Shown: positions 24,875 to 33,935, numbered from the stretch's first letter. The stretch is DNA of 62,011 nt from JACKBJ01 sp964549495 (GCA_964549495.1 CAZJWJ010000022.1:1-62011), one strand, 5' to 3'. Notes: generated from the letters alone by a model not told the origin. A program made the numbers and translations.

Positions 24875-26071
24875 TTATTCGGGCGCCGGGCTAGCCACCA
24901 AGATGCCCTGCAGCTCGAGGGGCTCGCCTTGACGCAGGACGCCGATCCGGACGGCGTCGCCCACGGCAAAGCGGACGATCTGCCGATGGAGGTCGGCCAC
25001 GTCGAGGACGGCTTGCCCATCGATGGACACGATCAGGTCACCGCCCAAGGTCAAATCTTGCCCCTCGGCGAAGGGCGGGTGGATCTCGCCGGCCCGCAGG
25101 CCCGCCTGTTCGGCGGGCGAGCCCGCCGCCACCGACTGGACCAAGACGCCGCGCGTGGCGGGTAGCGAGAGCATGGTCGCCAATTGCGGGGTCACGTCCA
25201 CACCGCGCGCGCCCAGGAAGGGGCGCTGCACGTAGCCGCGCTCGGCCAGCTCGGGCAGGATGCCGCGCAGGATCTCGACCGGGATGGCGAAGCCGACGCC
25301 TTCGTAACCCCTGCCCGAAGAGAAGATGGCGGTCGTAATGCCGATCACGGTGCCTCGGGCGTCCAGCAGCGGGCCGCCCGAGTTGCCCGGGTTGACGGCG
25401 GCATCGGTCTGGATGGCCCCGTCGATGACCGTGCCCCATTCGTCATCGGCGGCGATGCTGCGGCCTAGCGCGCTGACGTAGCCGGCGCTCAGGCTCTGCT
25501 CGAAGCCGAAGGGGCTGCCGATGGTCAGCGCCAGATCGCCCACCGCCAGGTCGTCGGTACGACCGAGGGGTAGCGTGGGCAGCGGGTTGTAGTGGTCCAC
25601 CTTCAAGAGCGCGAGGTCGGTGGCCGGGTCGCGGCCGAGGATGCGGGCCGGCAGCTCCTGCCCATCGCCGAGGTGCACCACGATATGGCGCGCCTGATCG
25701 ATCACATGGTTGTTGGTGACGATCTGGCCGTCGCTGGATACGATGAAGCCCGCACCACCGCGCGCTTCGTGCTGGATCCCATGCGTGATGTCGACATGGA
25801 CCACCGCCGGCGCCGCTCTACGATAGACCTGGGCGATGGTCGGAACATCGTCCGCGTCCGACGTCGCCACCTCGATGGGCGCTCCGGCATCGGATCCGGG
25901 CCTCACCAGTGGCGGCACGGGCGTCCCCAACCAGGGCATGACAACGAGGATGGTGACCAACGTGACCAAGCTCGATGCCACGGCGACCAGAACCGCGCCG
26001 ACCCAGGAGCCAGCGTGTTCGGGTGCTTGTTCCAACTTGCGCCCGCGAGGGGCGCGAGCATCGTGCAACAT
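24875..26071 (-). CDS. HtrA-type membrane-anchored serine protease, copy 2
   Basis: This 398-residue protease has the same domain plan as copy 1: an N-terminal anchor (AVLVAVASSLVTLVTILVVM), a trypsin-like domain with H122 (VTNNHVI), D152 (DPATDLALL) and S231 (NPGNSGGPLL), and one PDZ domain (VLVQSVAAGSPAEQAGLRAG). The two proteins begin MLHDARAPRG and MLHDAGAPRG and keep the same catalytic residue numbers. This shows a recent tandem duplication into which hpt is inserted, or around which it was kept. Divergence is highest in the linker after the anchor (SDAGAPIEVATSDADD). The GTTGAAC repeats of copy 1 are absent upstream of this copy, so the two may be regulated differently. Confidence 0.94.
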   Translation of the reverse strand: MLHDARAPRGRKLEQAPEHAGSWVGAVLVAVASSLVTLVTILVVMPWLGTPVPPLVRPGSDAGAPIEVATSDADDVPTIAQVYRRAAPAVVHVDITHGIQHEARGGAGFIVSSDGQIVTNNHVIDQARHIVVHLGDGQELPARILGRDPATDLALLKVDHYNPLPTLPLGRTDDLAVGDLALTIGSPFGFEQSLSAGYVSALGRSIAADDEWGTVIDGAIQTDAAVNPGNSGGPLLDARGTVIGITTAIFSSGRGYEGVGFAIPVEILRGILPELAERGYVQRPFLGARGVDVTPQLATMLSLPATRGVLVQSVAAGSPAEQAGLRAGEIHPPFAEGQDLTLGGDLIVSIDGQAVLDVADLHRQIVRFAVGDAVRIGVLRQGEPLELQGILVASPAPE

Positions 26072-26095
26072 CTGCCTGCCCCTTTCAACGATACG
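26072..26095 (-). promoter_or_regulatory. 5' leader segment identical in front of both htrA copies
   Basis: This is the second copy of the 24-bp leader found at 23873-23896, again ending directly at the start codon and including the AAAGGGG ribosome binding site. Confidence 0.6.
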
Positions 26096-26295
26096 ATCCT
26101 CCGCACCGAACCGCTTCGGTGCGAAAGCTTCGTGGCCCCAATGGCCACTTCACGATTCTAGGCTTTCAAGGTACCTCGACGATCAACGCTTCTACCCGGT
26201 CTGACGCATCGACGCACGGGTTCGTTACCCCCAATCGCTTCTCGGTGGTCTGGGTGAAGTGCTGGCCGATGTCGCGATGCCGCGGGGCTCCAGCG

Positions 26296-27453
26296 TTAAT
26301 CCTCGACCAGCAGGAGGTCCACCACGACGGGCCGATGATCCGATCCCAGGATGGGCCCGATGCGCCGATCGAGCACCCGGATGCCCGGCCCGTGCAGCAC
26401 GTGGTCGATGGGGATGCCCATCAGGGCGCTGCCGGGCATGGGCCAGGTGGCCTGGAAGCCATGGCCGCGCGTGCTGTCGAGCAGGCCCCGATCGCGCAGC
26501 AAGGTGTCGAACTGCGGCGAGAAGGGGGTGATGTTGAGGTCACCCAGCACGATGTGCCGCGCCGACCGGCCGGCAGCCCAGTCGGCCGCGCCCGCTAGCT
26601 GCCGATCGCGCAGCTGGCTGTAGTAGGCACCGCCCGGCGGGGTGGTGTGCACCTGCAAGAGGTCCAGCGGCCGGCCGTCTACCCGCAGCCGCGCCTCGAT
26701 GGCCGGCAGGCTCCGCTCGCTCTCGGCCAGGTCGTAGATCACCCGCGACGCGTCGACCTCCAAGCCTTCCCGCGTCCCGCGGATGGCCAGGAGCATCCCG
26801 AAGTTGTCGTCCTGCGGCGCGGCCGCGACGATGGTGTAGTCGGGCAGCCGCTCCCGCAGCGCGCTCAGCCAACGCTCGTCGGTCTCGATCAGGGCCAGGA
26901 TGTCGGCTTGCTCGGAACCGATGTAGTCCATCACCTCGGCCTTGGACGGGTTGCGGGTGAGCACGTTGAAGGCCATCAGCCGCAGGGCTGCGGGGTCGGG
27001 CGAGGTGATGTCCGTGATCCCATCGACCTCGCTGGCTTCCGATGCGGCACCGGAGTCCGATGCCGTGCCCGCGCCCGATGACGTGCCAGCACCCGACGCG
27101 ACCGCTCGCGCGCTGCCGGCAGGAGACGGCGAACGGTATAGTGGCGCCAGCAGGGCCAAGTTGACGGCCATGCCCAGCGCTGCCACCAAGGCCAGCCGGC
27201 GCGCGCCGAGGGTCGCGCCGGTCAGGGCGCAGAAGCCCAGGCCGGCGGCCAGCTGCAAGGGGAAGTGCGACCAGAGGTCCAGCCACCAGTGGAGGCCGCC
27301 GAGCCGGCCGGCCAAGGTCAGCGCCACGCCGCCGGTGATGCCCAACACCAGGACGGCCAGCGCTGCCGAGCGTATGCGCTCCAAGGTCGGGCTGCGCTCC
27401 GTTGCCGGCGGCCGGGCAACCTGGCCCAAGGCTTCATGGGTCCGAAAGATCAT
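26296..27453 (-). CDS. Membrane-anchored EEP-family phosphodiesterase/nuclease-like protein
   Basis: This 385-residue protein starts at the ATG at 27451-27453. Three transmembrane helices lie in residues about 28-115 (SAALAVLVLGITGGVALTL, FPLQLAAGLGFCALTGATLG, LALVAALGMAVNLALLAPLY). A low-complexity Ser/Ala/Gly linker (ASGAGTSSGAGTASDSG) follows. An EEP catalytic domain then has RLMAFNVLTRN, the catalytic Glu in ILALIETDERW, the HTTPPGG segment, the DxN motif in VLGDLNITPFS, and the final SDHRPVVVDL. This layout matches bacterial membrane EEP proteins of the YafD type. The substrate is unknown. Confidence 0.88.
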   Translation of the reverse strand: MIFRTHEALGQVARPPATERSPTLERIRSAALAVLVLGITGGVALTLAGRLGGLHWWLDLWSHFPLQLAAGLGFCALTGATLGARRLALVAALGMAVNLALLAPLYRSPSPAGSARAVASGAGTSSGAGTASDSGAASEASEVDGITDITSPDPAALRLMAFNVLTRNPSKAEVMDYIGSEQADILALIETDERWLSALRERLPDYTIVAAAPQDDNFGMLLAIRGTREGLEVDASRVIYDLAESERSLPAIEARLRVDGRPLDLLQVHTTPPGGAYYSQLRDRQLAGAADWAAGRSARHIVLGDLNITPFSPQFDTLLRDRGLLDSTRGHGFQATWPMPGSALMGIPIDHVLHGPGIRVLDRRIGPILGSDHRPVVVDLLLVED

Positions 27454-27670
27454 CGCGATGTCACCATTCTCATTCCAACGACGCGGTGCGTGCGCGTGCC
27501 TCCAAGAACGACGGGAAGGCCACGGCACGTCTCGAGAATTTGGACGCGCCGAGGTTACGCTGCCTTAACCTGCTGGCCGATGAACCTGATGGCCGATCCA
27601 AGTCTCGAGCCAACCGGCGATCTGCCGGGATCGGGCACGCCCTCCAACCCACGGTGCCGGCCCGCCCCAC

Positions 27671-28783
27671 TCACTCCAACGTCTTCAGCATGTCCTTGTG
27701 GTAGGGTTTCAGCTCGCGCCAGCGGCCCTCGCGCACCTTGATCACCCAGTCGGGGTTGGCGATGAGCGCGCGGCCCACGGCCAGGAGGTCGATCTCGCCT
27801 TGCTCGATCAGCTCGAGGGCCGGCGTCGGATCGCGCACCAGGCTGGCTTCCTTGCCATAGGACTCATCCATGGCCAGCGTCACCGAAACCTTGCCCACGC
27901 CGATGACCGGCAGACCCGAGAGGCGCTTGGACCAGCCGGCCAGCGTACGGGTGGGGTGCACGCGCTCGAAGCCTGGGTCCAGCACGTCGCGCGTGGAGAC
28001 GTGCAGGATGTCCACGCCGGCCTCCCGCAGCGCCACCAGGAACTCCTCGAGATCGTCCGGCGTCTGCCACTTCCGCTCGGCGTAGTCCTCGATCTGCCAC
28101 TGGCTAAAGCGGTAAATGATGGGAAAGCCGTCCCCGACACCCTCGCGCACCTCGCGCACCACCTCCAGCGGGAGGCGCATCCGGTTGGCGACGTTGCCGC
28201 CGTACTCGTCGGTCCGCCGGTTGGTCTTGGCGCTGAGAAAGCTGTCGAGCAGGTATCCGTGGGCCCCGTGGATCTCGACGGCGTCGCAGCCGATGGCCTG
28301 GGCTTGGGCCGCGGAATGGCGGAAGGCGGCGCGGACCTGGGCGAAGTCGGCGGCGTCCATGGCCTTGACGGCGGGGCGCAGCTTGCCATCGGGGCGGGGT
28401 GGGGGTTGGTGGTGGGATGGACCGATGGGGTCGAGGGCGCGCCGGCCGGTGTGCCAGAGCTGGGGGGCGAAGGCGCAGCCGGCGTCCTGGACGGCCCGTG
28501 CCACGCCTGCCCAAGCCTCGACTTGTGCGGGCGTTTCGAAACGCGGGACGGTCAGCGTGTCGGGCGCGTGCAGCGCGTCGATGTGCGTGCCCTCGCTGAG
28601 GATCAGGCCGATCTCGTGCTCGGCGCGTCGCTGGTAGTAGCGGCGGATGGCGTCTGTGGCGATGCCGTTGGTGCCGGCGAAACGACGGGTCATCGGGGCC
28701 ATGACGATGCGATTGCGCAGATCGAGGCCGGCGACATGGAAGGGCAGATCGAGCAAGTTTGGGGCGACGATGTCTCGAGACAT
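27671..28783 (-). CDS. NADH:flavin oxidoreductase / Old Yellow Enzyme family
   Basis: This 370-residue FMN-binding TIM barrel starts at the ATG at 28781-28783. Family features in order are: RNRIVMAPMTRRFA at the N-terminus; LILSEGTHIDA; AFAPQLWHTGRRA with the His of the substrate pocket; the NxH-like pair in DAVEIHGAHGYLLDSFLSAKTNRRTDEYGG (very typical, residues about 180-210); and the FMN phosphate-binding end LLAVGRALIANPDW. It probably reduces activated C=C bonds of alpha,beta-unsaturated carbonyls with NAD(P)H. It lacks the C-terminal iron-sulfur and FAD domains of the enoate reductase subgroup. It is divergent from the FeeM-like operon. Confidence 0.94.
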   Translation of the reverse strand: MSRDIVAPNLLDLPFHVAGLDLRNRIVMAPMTRRFAGTNGIATDAIRRYYQRRAEHEIGLILSEGTHIDALHAPDTLTVPRFETPAQVEAWAGVARAVQDAGCAFAPQLWHTGRRALDPIGPSHHQPPPRPDGKLRPAVKAMDAADFAQVRAAFRHSAAQAQAIGCDAVEIHGAHGYLLDSFLSAKTNRRTDEYGGNVANRMRLPLEVVREVREGVGDGFPIIYRFSQWQIEDYAERKWQTPDDLEEFLVALREAGVDILHVSTRDVLDPGFERVHPTRTLAGWSKRLSGLPVIGVGKVSVTLAMDESYGKEASLVRDPTPALELIEQGEIDLLAVGRALIANPDWVIKVREGRWRELKPYHKDMLKTLE

Positions 28784-28911
28784 GCTGATTTCCGATCGGG
28801 ATGAAGGTCGAGGTATCGGAAACATCCTATACGCCGCGTTCATGGAATGCGAGAGGTGCCGACACCTCCGCCGGTTGGCATTCGCGACGATGAACGATCA
28901 GGAGAAGGACC
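28784..28911. other. Divergent promoter region
   Basis: This 128-bp gap separates the start of the flavin oxidoreductase gene from the start of the FeeM-like operon and should hold both promoters. AGGAGAAGG serves as ribosome binding site for the latter. No clear -35/-10 pair is identified. Confidence 0.45.
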
Positions 28912-29634
28912 ATGTCTACGAGAGGGACACGATCGGCCACAGATGTCGCCATCCAGGAGATGACATCGACTCGAGTCGAGGAGCACGTCGACGCCATCGA
29001 ACGGGCGGTCGCGCCACGAGAGCGGGAGTGTGTATATCGCTTGCGTTATCAAGCCTATCGCTCCGTGTCTGCGATACCCGAGACCGACAGCCAGCGATTC
29101 TGTGATGACTACGATGCCCAGCCAAACTCTGGGATCTACCTGCTGCGTCATGACGGTGTGCCGATCGGTTCGATCCGAGCCAGCGTCTGGGTGCCCGCCT
29201 CCGATCCGCTCACGCTGCCGGCGCGTACGCGACCACTCGTCGGACTTGGGATCCCCAGCTTCGAATCCTATCGCGATGCGATCGAGGAGCGGATCGGGCT
29301 CGACAAGACGATCGTGGAGTCGTCCCGCTTCGTCAGCGCGGAGTCGTCCTACGATGTCCTGCTGAAGATGCAATTCGAGTTGTTTCGGATGATCGTGGCC
29401 AACGCGATGGTCCATGATGCCGACTGGGTCGTGACGGCCGTCCGCCGCAAGCACGCGCCGCTCTACCGCCGACTCTTTGGCCTGCGGCGCCTCAGCGAGC
29501 CGCGTCGGTACTATGGACTGGATGCGGAGATGGTCTTGGTCGGTGGCGATTTCCGTGCCCAACTACCGATCGCTTGCCAGCGGAATTCCCGCTTGAGCAT
29601 GTCTGAGCTCGAGGCCGGGCGCTATGCAATCTGA
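28912..29634 (+). CDS. FeeM-like N-acyl amino acid synthase (GNAT/autoinducer synthase fold)
   Basis: This 240-residue protein belongs to the LuxI/FeeM branch of the GNAT superfamily. The signature N-terminal strand-turn is VYRLRYQAYR (42-50), followed by the acidic DDYD motif, the strand IYLLRHDGVPIGSIRASVW, the diagnostic ESSRFV (136-141) and a long helix MQFELFRMIVANAM. C-terminal strands have the pattern YRRLFGLRRLSEPRRYYG. Family members transfer a fatty acyl chain from acyl-ACP to the amino group of an amino acid, and resemble homoserine lactone synthases. The start follows AGGAGAAGG. Its last 11 bases overlap the next gene, a methyltransferase, so the two work together. The acyl and amino acid substrates are unknown. 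Confidence 0.82.
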   Translation: MSTRGTRSATDVAIQEMTSTRVEEHVDAIERAVAPRERECVYRLRYQAYRSVSAIPETDSQRFCDDYDAQPNSGIYLLRHDGVPIGSIRASVWVPASDPLTLPARTRPLVGLGIPSFESYRDAIEERIGLDKTIVESSRFVSAESSYDVLLKMQFELFRMIVANAMVHDADWVVTAVRRKHAPLYRRLFGLRRLSEPRRYYGLDAEMVLVGGDFRAQLPIACQRNSRLSMSELEAGRYAI

Positions 29635-30421
29635 TCCCATGGCAGGGCCATCCGCTTCTCGGGCCATCGGGAAGCGGTGGGCCGAGCGAGGTGAGGTGGG
29701 GCAGGGACTGGACGTGGCTTGGAGCGACTACGCCGAGGTCTACGACCTGATCCTCCAGCACAATCCGGCCTACCGGGACATCCTCCGTCGATTCGAACGG
29801 GCGCTGGACTGGTGGTCGATCGAGACGGATGGACCGATCGTCGACGTGGGCGCCGGCACGGGCAACTTCTCCTTGCGCTGGGCGAGGCGATTTCCGGATC
29901 GACAGGTTCTACACCTGGACATGGACGCCGGAATGAACCGCCGCGCAGAGGAGAAGCGTGCCAAGCAAGGCATCGACAATCTGGAGATCCGCAACGAGTC
30001 GATCGAGGCGGCGTGCCTGCCAGCGGGCTCCGTCGCTGCACTGTCCTGCGTCCATGCGCTGTACACCTTCGCCGACCCGGGCGATGCGCTCGACCGAATG
30101 TCGGACTGGCTGGACGACGGCGGGCTCATGTTCCTGTGCGACCTGGGCCGGGAGCTGGATCTCCGCGACTGGTCGAGCTACTTCGCGCGCCACCTCGTGC
30201 GGCAGCTGGGCGTTGTGGGTGCTGCGCGCACGTTCTGGCGTGGACGGGAGATCTTGCGCCAGAACCGCGTGATCCGGCGCTTGCAGCAAGCGGGGACCTA
30301 CTGGACACACACGCCCGAGGCATTCAGGCGATCGATCGAGCGCGCGGGATTCTCGATCGAGCACCAAAGCCTCTGCTTTCGCGGTTACAGCGACCTGATC
30401 ATCGCGCGCAAGTCCGCCTGA
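29624..30421 (+). CDS. SAM-dependent methyltransferase (class I)
   Basis: This 265-residue class I methyltransferase has motif I IVDVGAGTGNFS (residues 72-83), the acidic end of strand 2 (QVLHLDMDAGM), motif III-like LPAGSVAALSCVHALYTF and the DGGLMFLCDLG post-motif. The remainder is a helical cap with basic residues (FWRGREILRQNRVIRRLQ) and a C-terminal strand pair (ERAGFSIEHQ, YSDLIIARKSA). Its start overlaps the FeeM-like gene by 11 bp and the next gene begins 36 bp after its stop, so it is the middle gene of a three-gene operon. Methylation of a fatty acyl amino acid, or of a precursor, is a reasonable guess but is not shown by the sequence. Confidence 0.88.
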   Translation: MQSDPMAGPSASRAIGKRWAERGEVGQGLDVAWSDYAEVYDLILQHNPAYRDILRRFERALDWWSIETDGPIVDVGAGTGNFSLRWARRFPDRQVLHLDMDAGMNRRAEEKRAKQGIDNLEIRNESIEAACLPAGSVAALSCVHALYTFADPGDALDRMSDWLDDGGLMFLCDLGRELDLRDWSSYFARHLVRQLGVVGAARTFWRGREILRQNRVIRRLQQAGTYWTHTPEAFRRSIERAGFSIEHQSLCFRGYSDLIIARKSA

Positions 30422-30457
30422 CCCGGGCAGAATCAGCCGGTGCAAAGGGAGGGAGCG

Positions 30458-31576
30458 GTGGCGACCTATCTACTCGATCGCGAAGAAGCTCTCGCTCCAG
30501 ACCAGGCGGGGCGAAGACCTGACCTCCTGGATGCGCCTAGGCATGACGTCCTGAATGCCGGCTGCCCCGCTTCGCTGAGCACCGAGCGACTCGAGCCGCT
30601 CCGAAGGGAGATGTCCCGAGCCTGGGATCGGCTCGTGCACGGGCCGGACGATCTCTTCCAGCGCTACCTCGGTTGCCCGGAAGAGCGGATCGGCGCAGCC
30701 CAGTATGTCTTTCTGGATACCGATCGCGGCATGACCTTGATGTGCACGGACGATAGGGCGAGCGCGGCAGACGTGCTGGTACGGACACTGGCAGAGACCG
30801 TTTCCCGCATTGCGGGTCGCTGCGAGTTCTTCGGTACCTTCCGCAGAGTCTCGAGTCGGGGCGGTGGGCTGTTCGATGATGTGGAAGGGTACGACCCACC
30901 AAGTGATGAGTTCGACGTGTTGACACGGAACCTGCTCGTCTGGCAGCCAAGCCCATCCCTGGTCAAGGCGCCCAAGGGAGTGGTGCGGAGGCTGGAGGCG
31001 GAGGATGCCGATGATGCAGCTCGAATGGCCAGTGCGGCCCTCGGAGCCTTCCGCGCGGAAGCTCTGGGCCTTGCTCCAGGGGAGCATCTCTCCATGCGAC
31101 CATTGACCCATCGCTATGCCAAGTTCGGAGTGGCTCGGGGGCGCATGGCATGGGGTGCTTGGGAAGACGGGCTCCTGTCTGCGCTGGCCCTGCGCTACTA
31201 CGGCTCGCCGATCAGCTCGAACCTCCTGTGTCAGCGCACAGAGGTCCTTGTCCATCCGGACTTGGATGCTTGTTCCGCTGATCGCTTGGTCTATGCGCTA
31301 CTCCGAGCGGTTCAGGCGGCCGCCGAGCCTTCCGACTACGTGCTGCCTTTGCTGGTGGACTCCCCTCGAGTGGGGGCGGCCGTTCAAGCTGGCTTCGAGC
31401 AGACCGGTCATCGCTATCGCCACTTGCTCTGGCGAATGGAGTCGGGCCGCTTCAAGACCCGAGACCTCCAAGAACAGACGTCGAGAGATGACGGCGACGA
31501 GCGGGCCTACCGGAGCGCGAACGTCGCATACAAGCGACTCGAGCGAGTGGCTCGAGTCGCGAGCGGGATTGCATGA
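30458..31576 (+). CDS. GNAT-like protein of unknown function, third gene of FeeM operon
   Basis: This 372-residue protein starts at the GTG at 30458, with GGGAGGG just upstream; a GTG at 30440 is in frame but less well placed. The N-terminal 170 residues are not recognised (FQRYLGCPEERIGAAQYVFL, a possible beta-rich domain). Residues about 175-327 have GNAT-like order: VVRRLEAEDADDAARMASAA helix, GAWEDGLLSALALRYYG strands, EVLVHPDLDACSADRLVYAL with the V.P turn, and AGFEQTGHRYRHLLWRM at the end. A CoA-pocket motif is not clear. It lies on the same strand 36 bp after the methyltransferase and probably acts on its product. Confidence 0.6.
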   Translation: MATYLLDREEALAPDQAGRRPDLLDAPRHDVLNAGCPASLSTERLEPLRREMSRAWDRLVHGPDDLFQRYLGCPEERIGAAQYVFLDTDRGMTLMCTDDRASAADVLVRTLAETVSRIAGRCEFFGTFRRVSSRGGGLFDDVEGYDPPSDEFDVLTRNLLVWQPSPSLVKAPKGVVRRLEAEDADDAARMASAALGAFRAEALGLAPGEHLSMRPLTHRYAKFGVARGRMAWGAWEDGLLSALALRYYGSPISSNLLCQRTEVLVHPDLDACSADRLVYALLRAVQAAAEPSDYVLPLLVDSPRVGAAVQAGFEQTGHRYRHLLWRMESGRFKTRDLQEQTSRDDGDERAYRSANVAYKRLERVARVASGIA

Positions 31577-31602
31577 AGGTCTGGCTTCCAGGTTGCCGAA
31601 GA

Positions 31603-31636
31603 CAGGCATCGGCGTCGCACAAGGCGCCGATGCCTG
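31603..31636. terminator. Stem-loop between convergent genes
   Basis: A perfect 12-bp stem (CAGGCATCGGCG with CGCCGATGCCTG) with a 10-base loop stands in the 70-bp gap between the FeeM operon and the convergent protease-hydrolase gene. It probably works as a terminator in both directions; no T-run is present. Confidence 0.65.
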
Positions 31637-31646
31637 CCCTGGCGGG

Positions 31647-33614
31647 CTACTTGATTCGATCTAGGATCTGTTGGGTCAGCCGGTGACGCGGTTGACCGTC
31701 GAGCACGCGGCTCAGGACGGTGTTCATGGTGACGGGGTCGTTGCCGAAGCCTCTGTGAGTGGTGCTCTTCGTGTATCGACCACCGGCGTAGTCGATTTGT
31801 AGCGACGTATCGTCCGGAAGCAGATCGGCAAACCGTTCCATCCCCAGCAATGGGGTTCCGCGGTCGACTTCGAGCGCGTTCGATACCAGGTAGAGGATCG
31901 ATTTGCGGTAGACGCTGGGCCCGAGGACGGAATCTGCAAGCTCGAGTTCGTCGCGCAGGTTGTAAAGGTAGCCCCGGCGGACCCTGCCACTCTCGGCGTC
32001 AACCTGAGTGGCGAGCAGATCATCGTACAAGTCGATTCGGCAACCAGGCGCGAGCATGTGTAGCGACTCGATCTGCAAGTCCGGGAAGCGCGTGCACAGG
32101 CGATCGACCATGTAGGCGTTCAGGATCGCGCCGGCGCTATGGCCGACGAGGTGGATCTTGGGTCGCAGATCGGCCGGGAGCCGGGCCAAGGGCTCGAACA
32201 AGGCATCGAGCGCCTGGGTTCCTCCAGCCTGCGCGTCGAAGCTGTGCTCCGCGTCCCACTTCATCTGGTTCCAGATCGGCCGGCCAATGGGTTGAACCAT
32301 ACGCTCGAAGGCCCGGTCCAAGAAGTCCTCGCCAAAGCCGACGCGGGCCTTGGCTCGCCCGATGGCGGATAGGAGGAACTCGCTGAACTCGTCCCAACTC
32401 GTGCCCCATAGCCAGAAGAAGGGGTACACGCCATTGTCCTTGAACGGCTGGCGCAGTACGGACGCGCGCGTCGCGCCCTCGGCCAGGCTGTTCAGACCGC
32501 CGTGCGCATAGAACAGAAGGTGCGGATACTCCGGTTCGTCTCGCATTGCGTCTTCGGCCAGGAACTCGCCGGTCTTTCTCAGCGAGCTCTGCGGCGTGGC
32601 GTAGGTGCCACGAGACTGAAGCCGTGCGTCGTCGATGTTGATGATATGTCCGATGACGGCTGACCGCGCGGGACCGATGTCTGGAAGCGACAAGCCAGCT
32701 GTGGTGCTCGAACGCGCGAGCGCGTTGCGGCTGCGGGCCACGTCGAAAGCGCTCGGCGAGGAGACCGAGAGCTGCAGGACCCAGGCATCCAAGACGTTCT
32801 GTCCCCAGTCCTCGTAAGACCAGTGAGCCAGGCCCGGGGCCAAGCTACCTCCTCCACCCCAATCCGATCCCCATGAGTTGAGCACGAAGAATCCGGTCTC
32901 GTCGTACCCGACGATGGCGAAGGCGTGCCCACCGCGATTCCGATCGCTGAGTCGGATCTTGCCGCCACGGGGATTGATCCATCCGTCGTGCACGCGAGCC
33001 GAGACGAAGATGGCCTCTGATTCGTTCAGGGCGGCGTGGTAGTCGATGATGTCGGGCTGCAAGCGATAGTAGGCGCCGAGACCGACCTTGCGCGCATCCT
33101 TGGCCTGCTCGATCGTGAGCACCCATCCAGGATCATCGACCTGATACGAGGCCAAGCCCTCGTCGCAGACTCCGTTGTGAAAGAAGCCCTTGAGGGCGCC
33201 TCGAATGCTCGATCCCTCGTAGTCCTCGCCGGTCCATTCGTCGTGCAGTCGGGCCATCTCGTAGAGCATGCGTGCACTGACTCGGTCGGGGACTTGGAAT
33301 CCGTTTTGGCGGAGTTCGGCTCGCCGACGGCCGTTCAGCAGGTCGATGACGTGGGCCAATGCAAAGCCCGTGCACGCGCCCTCGCTGCCCTGATCGCGCA
33401 CGGTCAACTCACCGATGTCGGGCGGCTTGCGCGATCTCAGCTCTCGCAGGGTCGGCGAATAGTACCGGTCTCGGAGGTCGGGAACATCCGGGTAGGTGTT
33501 CAAGATGCGCTGCTGGCCGGATGTCTCGATCCTCGGCGAGCCCGTGTCCGTGTTGTCTTCGATGTCTGGAGCCACCGCGAGCTCCAGCATGCTGTCTCGT
33601 GAGACGGTCTTCAT
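31647..33614 (-). CDS. Papain-like cysteine protease fused to an alpha/beta hydrolase
   Basis: This 655-residue protein starts at the ATG at 33612-33614, preceded by GGAGGTAGGAG. Residues about 40-285 are a C1 (papain-like) domain with oxyanion Gln75, nucleophile C81 (DQGSEGACTGFALAH), H230 (GGHAFAIVGYD) and N246 (VLNSWGSDWGGGG). Residues about 360-655 form an alpha/beta hydrolase with oxyanion-loop HGG (LFYAHGGLN), nucleophile S493 in GHSAG, and MLAPGCRIDL for the acid region. A second Asp/His pair is likely near its end. No signal peptide or membrane helix is seen, so it probably works in the cytoplasm or is released by another route. It is divergent from the haem peroxidase gene. No such fusion is familiar to me as a characterised protein. 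Confidence 0.85.
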   Translation of the reverse strand: MKTVSRDSMLELAVAPDIEDNTDTGSPRIETSGQQRILNTYPDVPDLRDRYYSPTLRELRSRKPPDIGELTVRDQGSEGACTGFALAHVIDLLNGRRRAELRQNGFQVPDRVSARMLYEMARLHDEWTGEDYEGSSIRGALKGFFHNGVCDEGLASYQVDDPGWVLTIEQAKDARKVGLGAYYRLQPDIIDYHAALNESEAIFVSARVHDGWINPRGGKIRLSDRNRGGHAFAIVGYDETGFFVLNSWGSDWGGGGSLAPGLAHWSYEDWGQNVLDAWVLQLSVSSPSAFDVARSRNALARSSTTAGLSLPDIGPARSAVIGHIINIDDARLQSRGTYATPQSSLRKTGEFLAEDAMRDEPEYPHLLFYAHGGLNSLAEGATRASVLRQPFKDNGVYPFFWLWGTSWDEFSEFLLSAIGRAKARVGFGEDFLDRAFERMVQPIGRPIWNQMKWDAEHSFDAQAGGTQALDALFEPLARLPADLRPKIHLVGHSAGAILNAYMVDRLCTRFPDLQIESLHMLAPGCRIDLYDDLLATQVDAESGRVRRGYLYNLRDELELADSVLGPSVYRKSILYLVSNALEVDRGTPLLGMERFADLLPDDTSLQIDYAGGRYTKSTTHRGFGNDPVTMNTVLSRVLDGQPRHRLTQQILDRIK

Positions 33615-33935
33615 GCTCCTACCTCCAGGGAAACTCGTGCATCGGTTGAGAAACAGGGTTGCGTGTGTGGAGCCTTGGGCAGAACGCCTTTGGATGGACG
33701 ACATTGGCGCACCGACTTGCGGACTCCATCGCATGGGTTGAACGCTTGGACGTGCTGGATTCCGATGCGTGCCGGAATGCTTCTCCCCTCGTCGAGCTGG
33801 AGTTGCCATAACAGATGGCGGCCTTTAGCCACCACGTGTCGGAAAATCGAGGAGGGTCGCCGTTCTTGGATGGGACAGGCATCGACGACGGAGTCGAGCA
33901 ATCGTTCGCAGCGCCGATTCTCAGGAGACGAGAAC
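33615..33935. other. Divergent intergenic region between papain-like and peroxidase genes
   Basis: This 321-bp region contains the ribosome binding sites of both divergent genes and must hold their promoters. I see no RNA gene, no hairpin of note and no ORF I would accept. Its base composition is less GC-rich than the window flanks. Confidence 0.5.
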
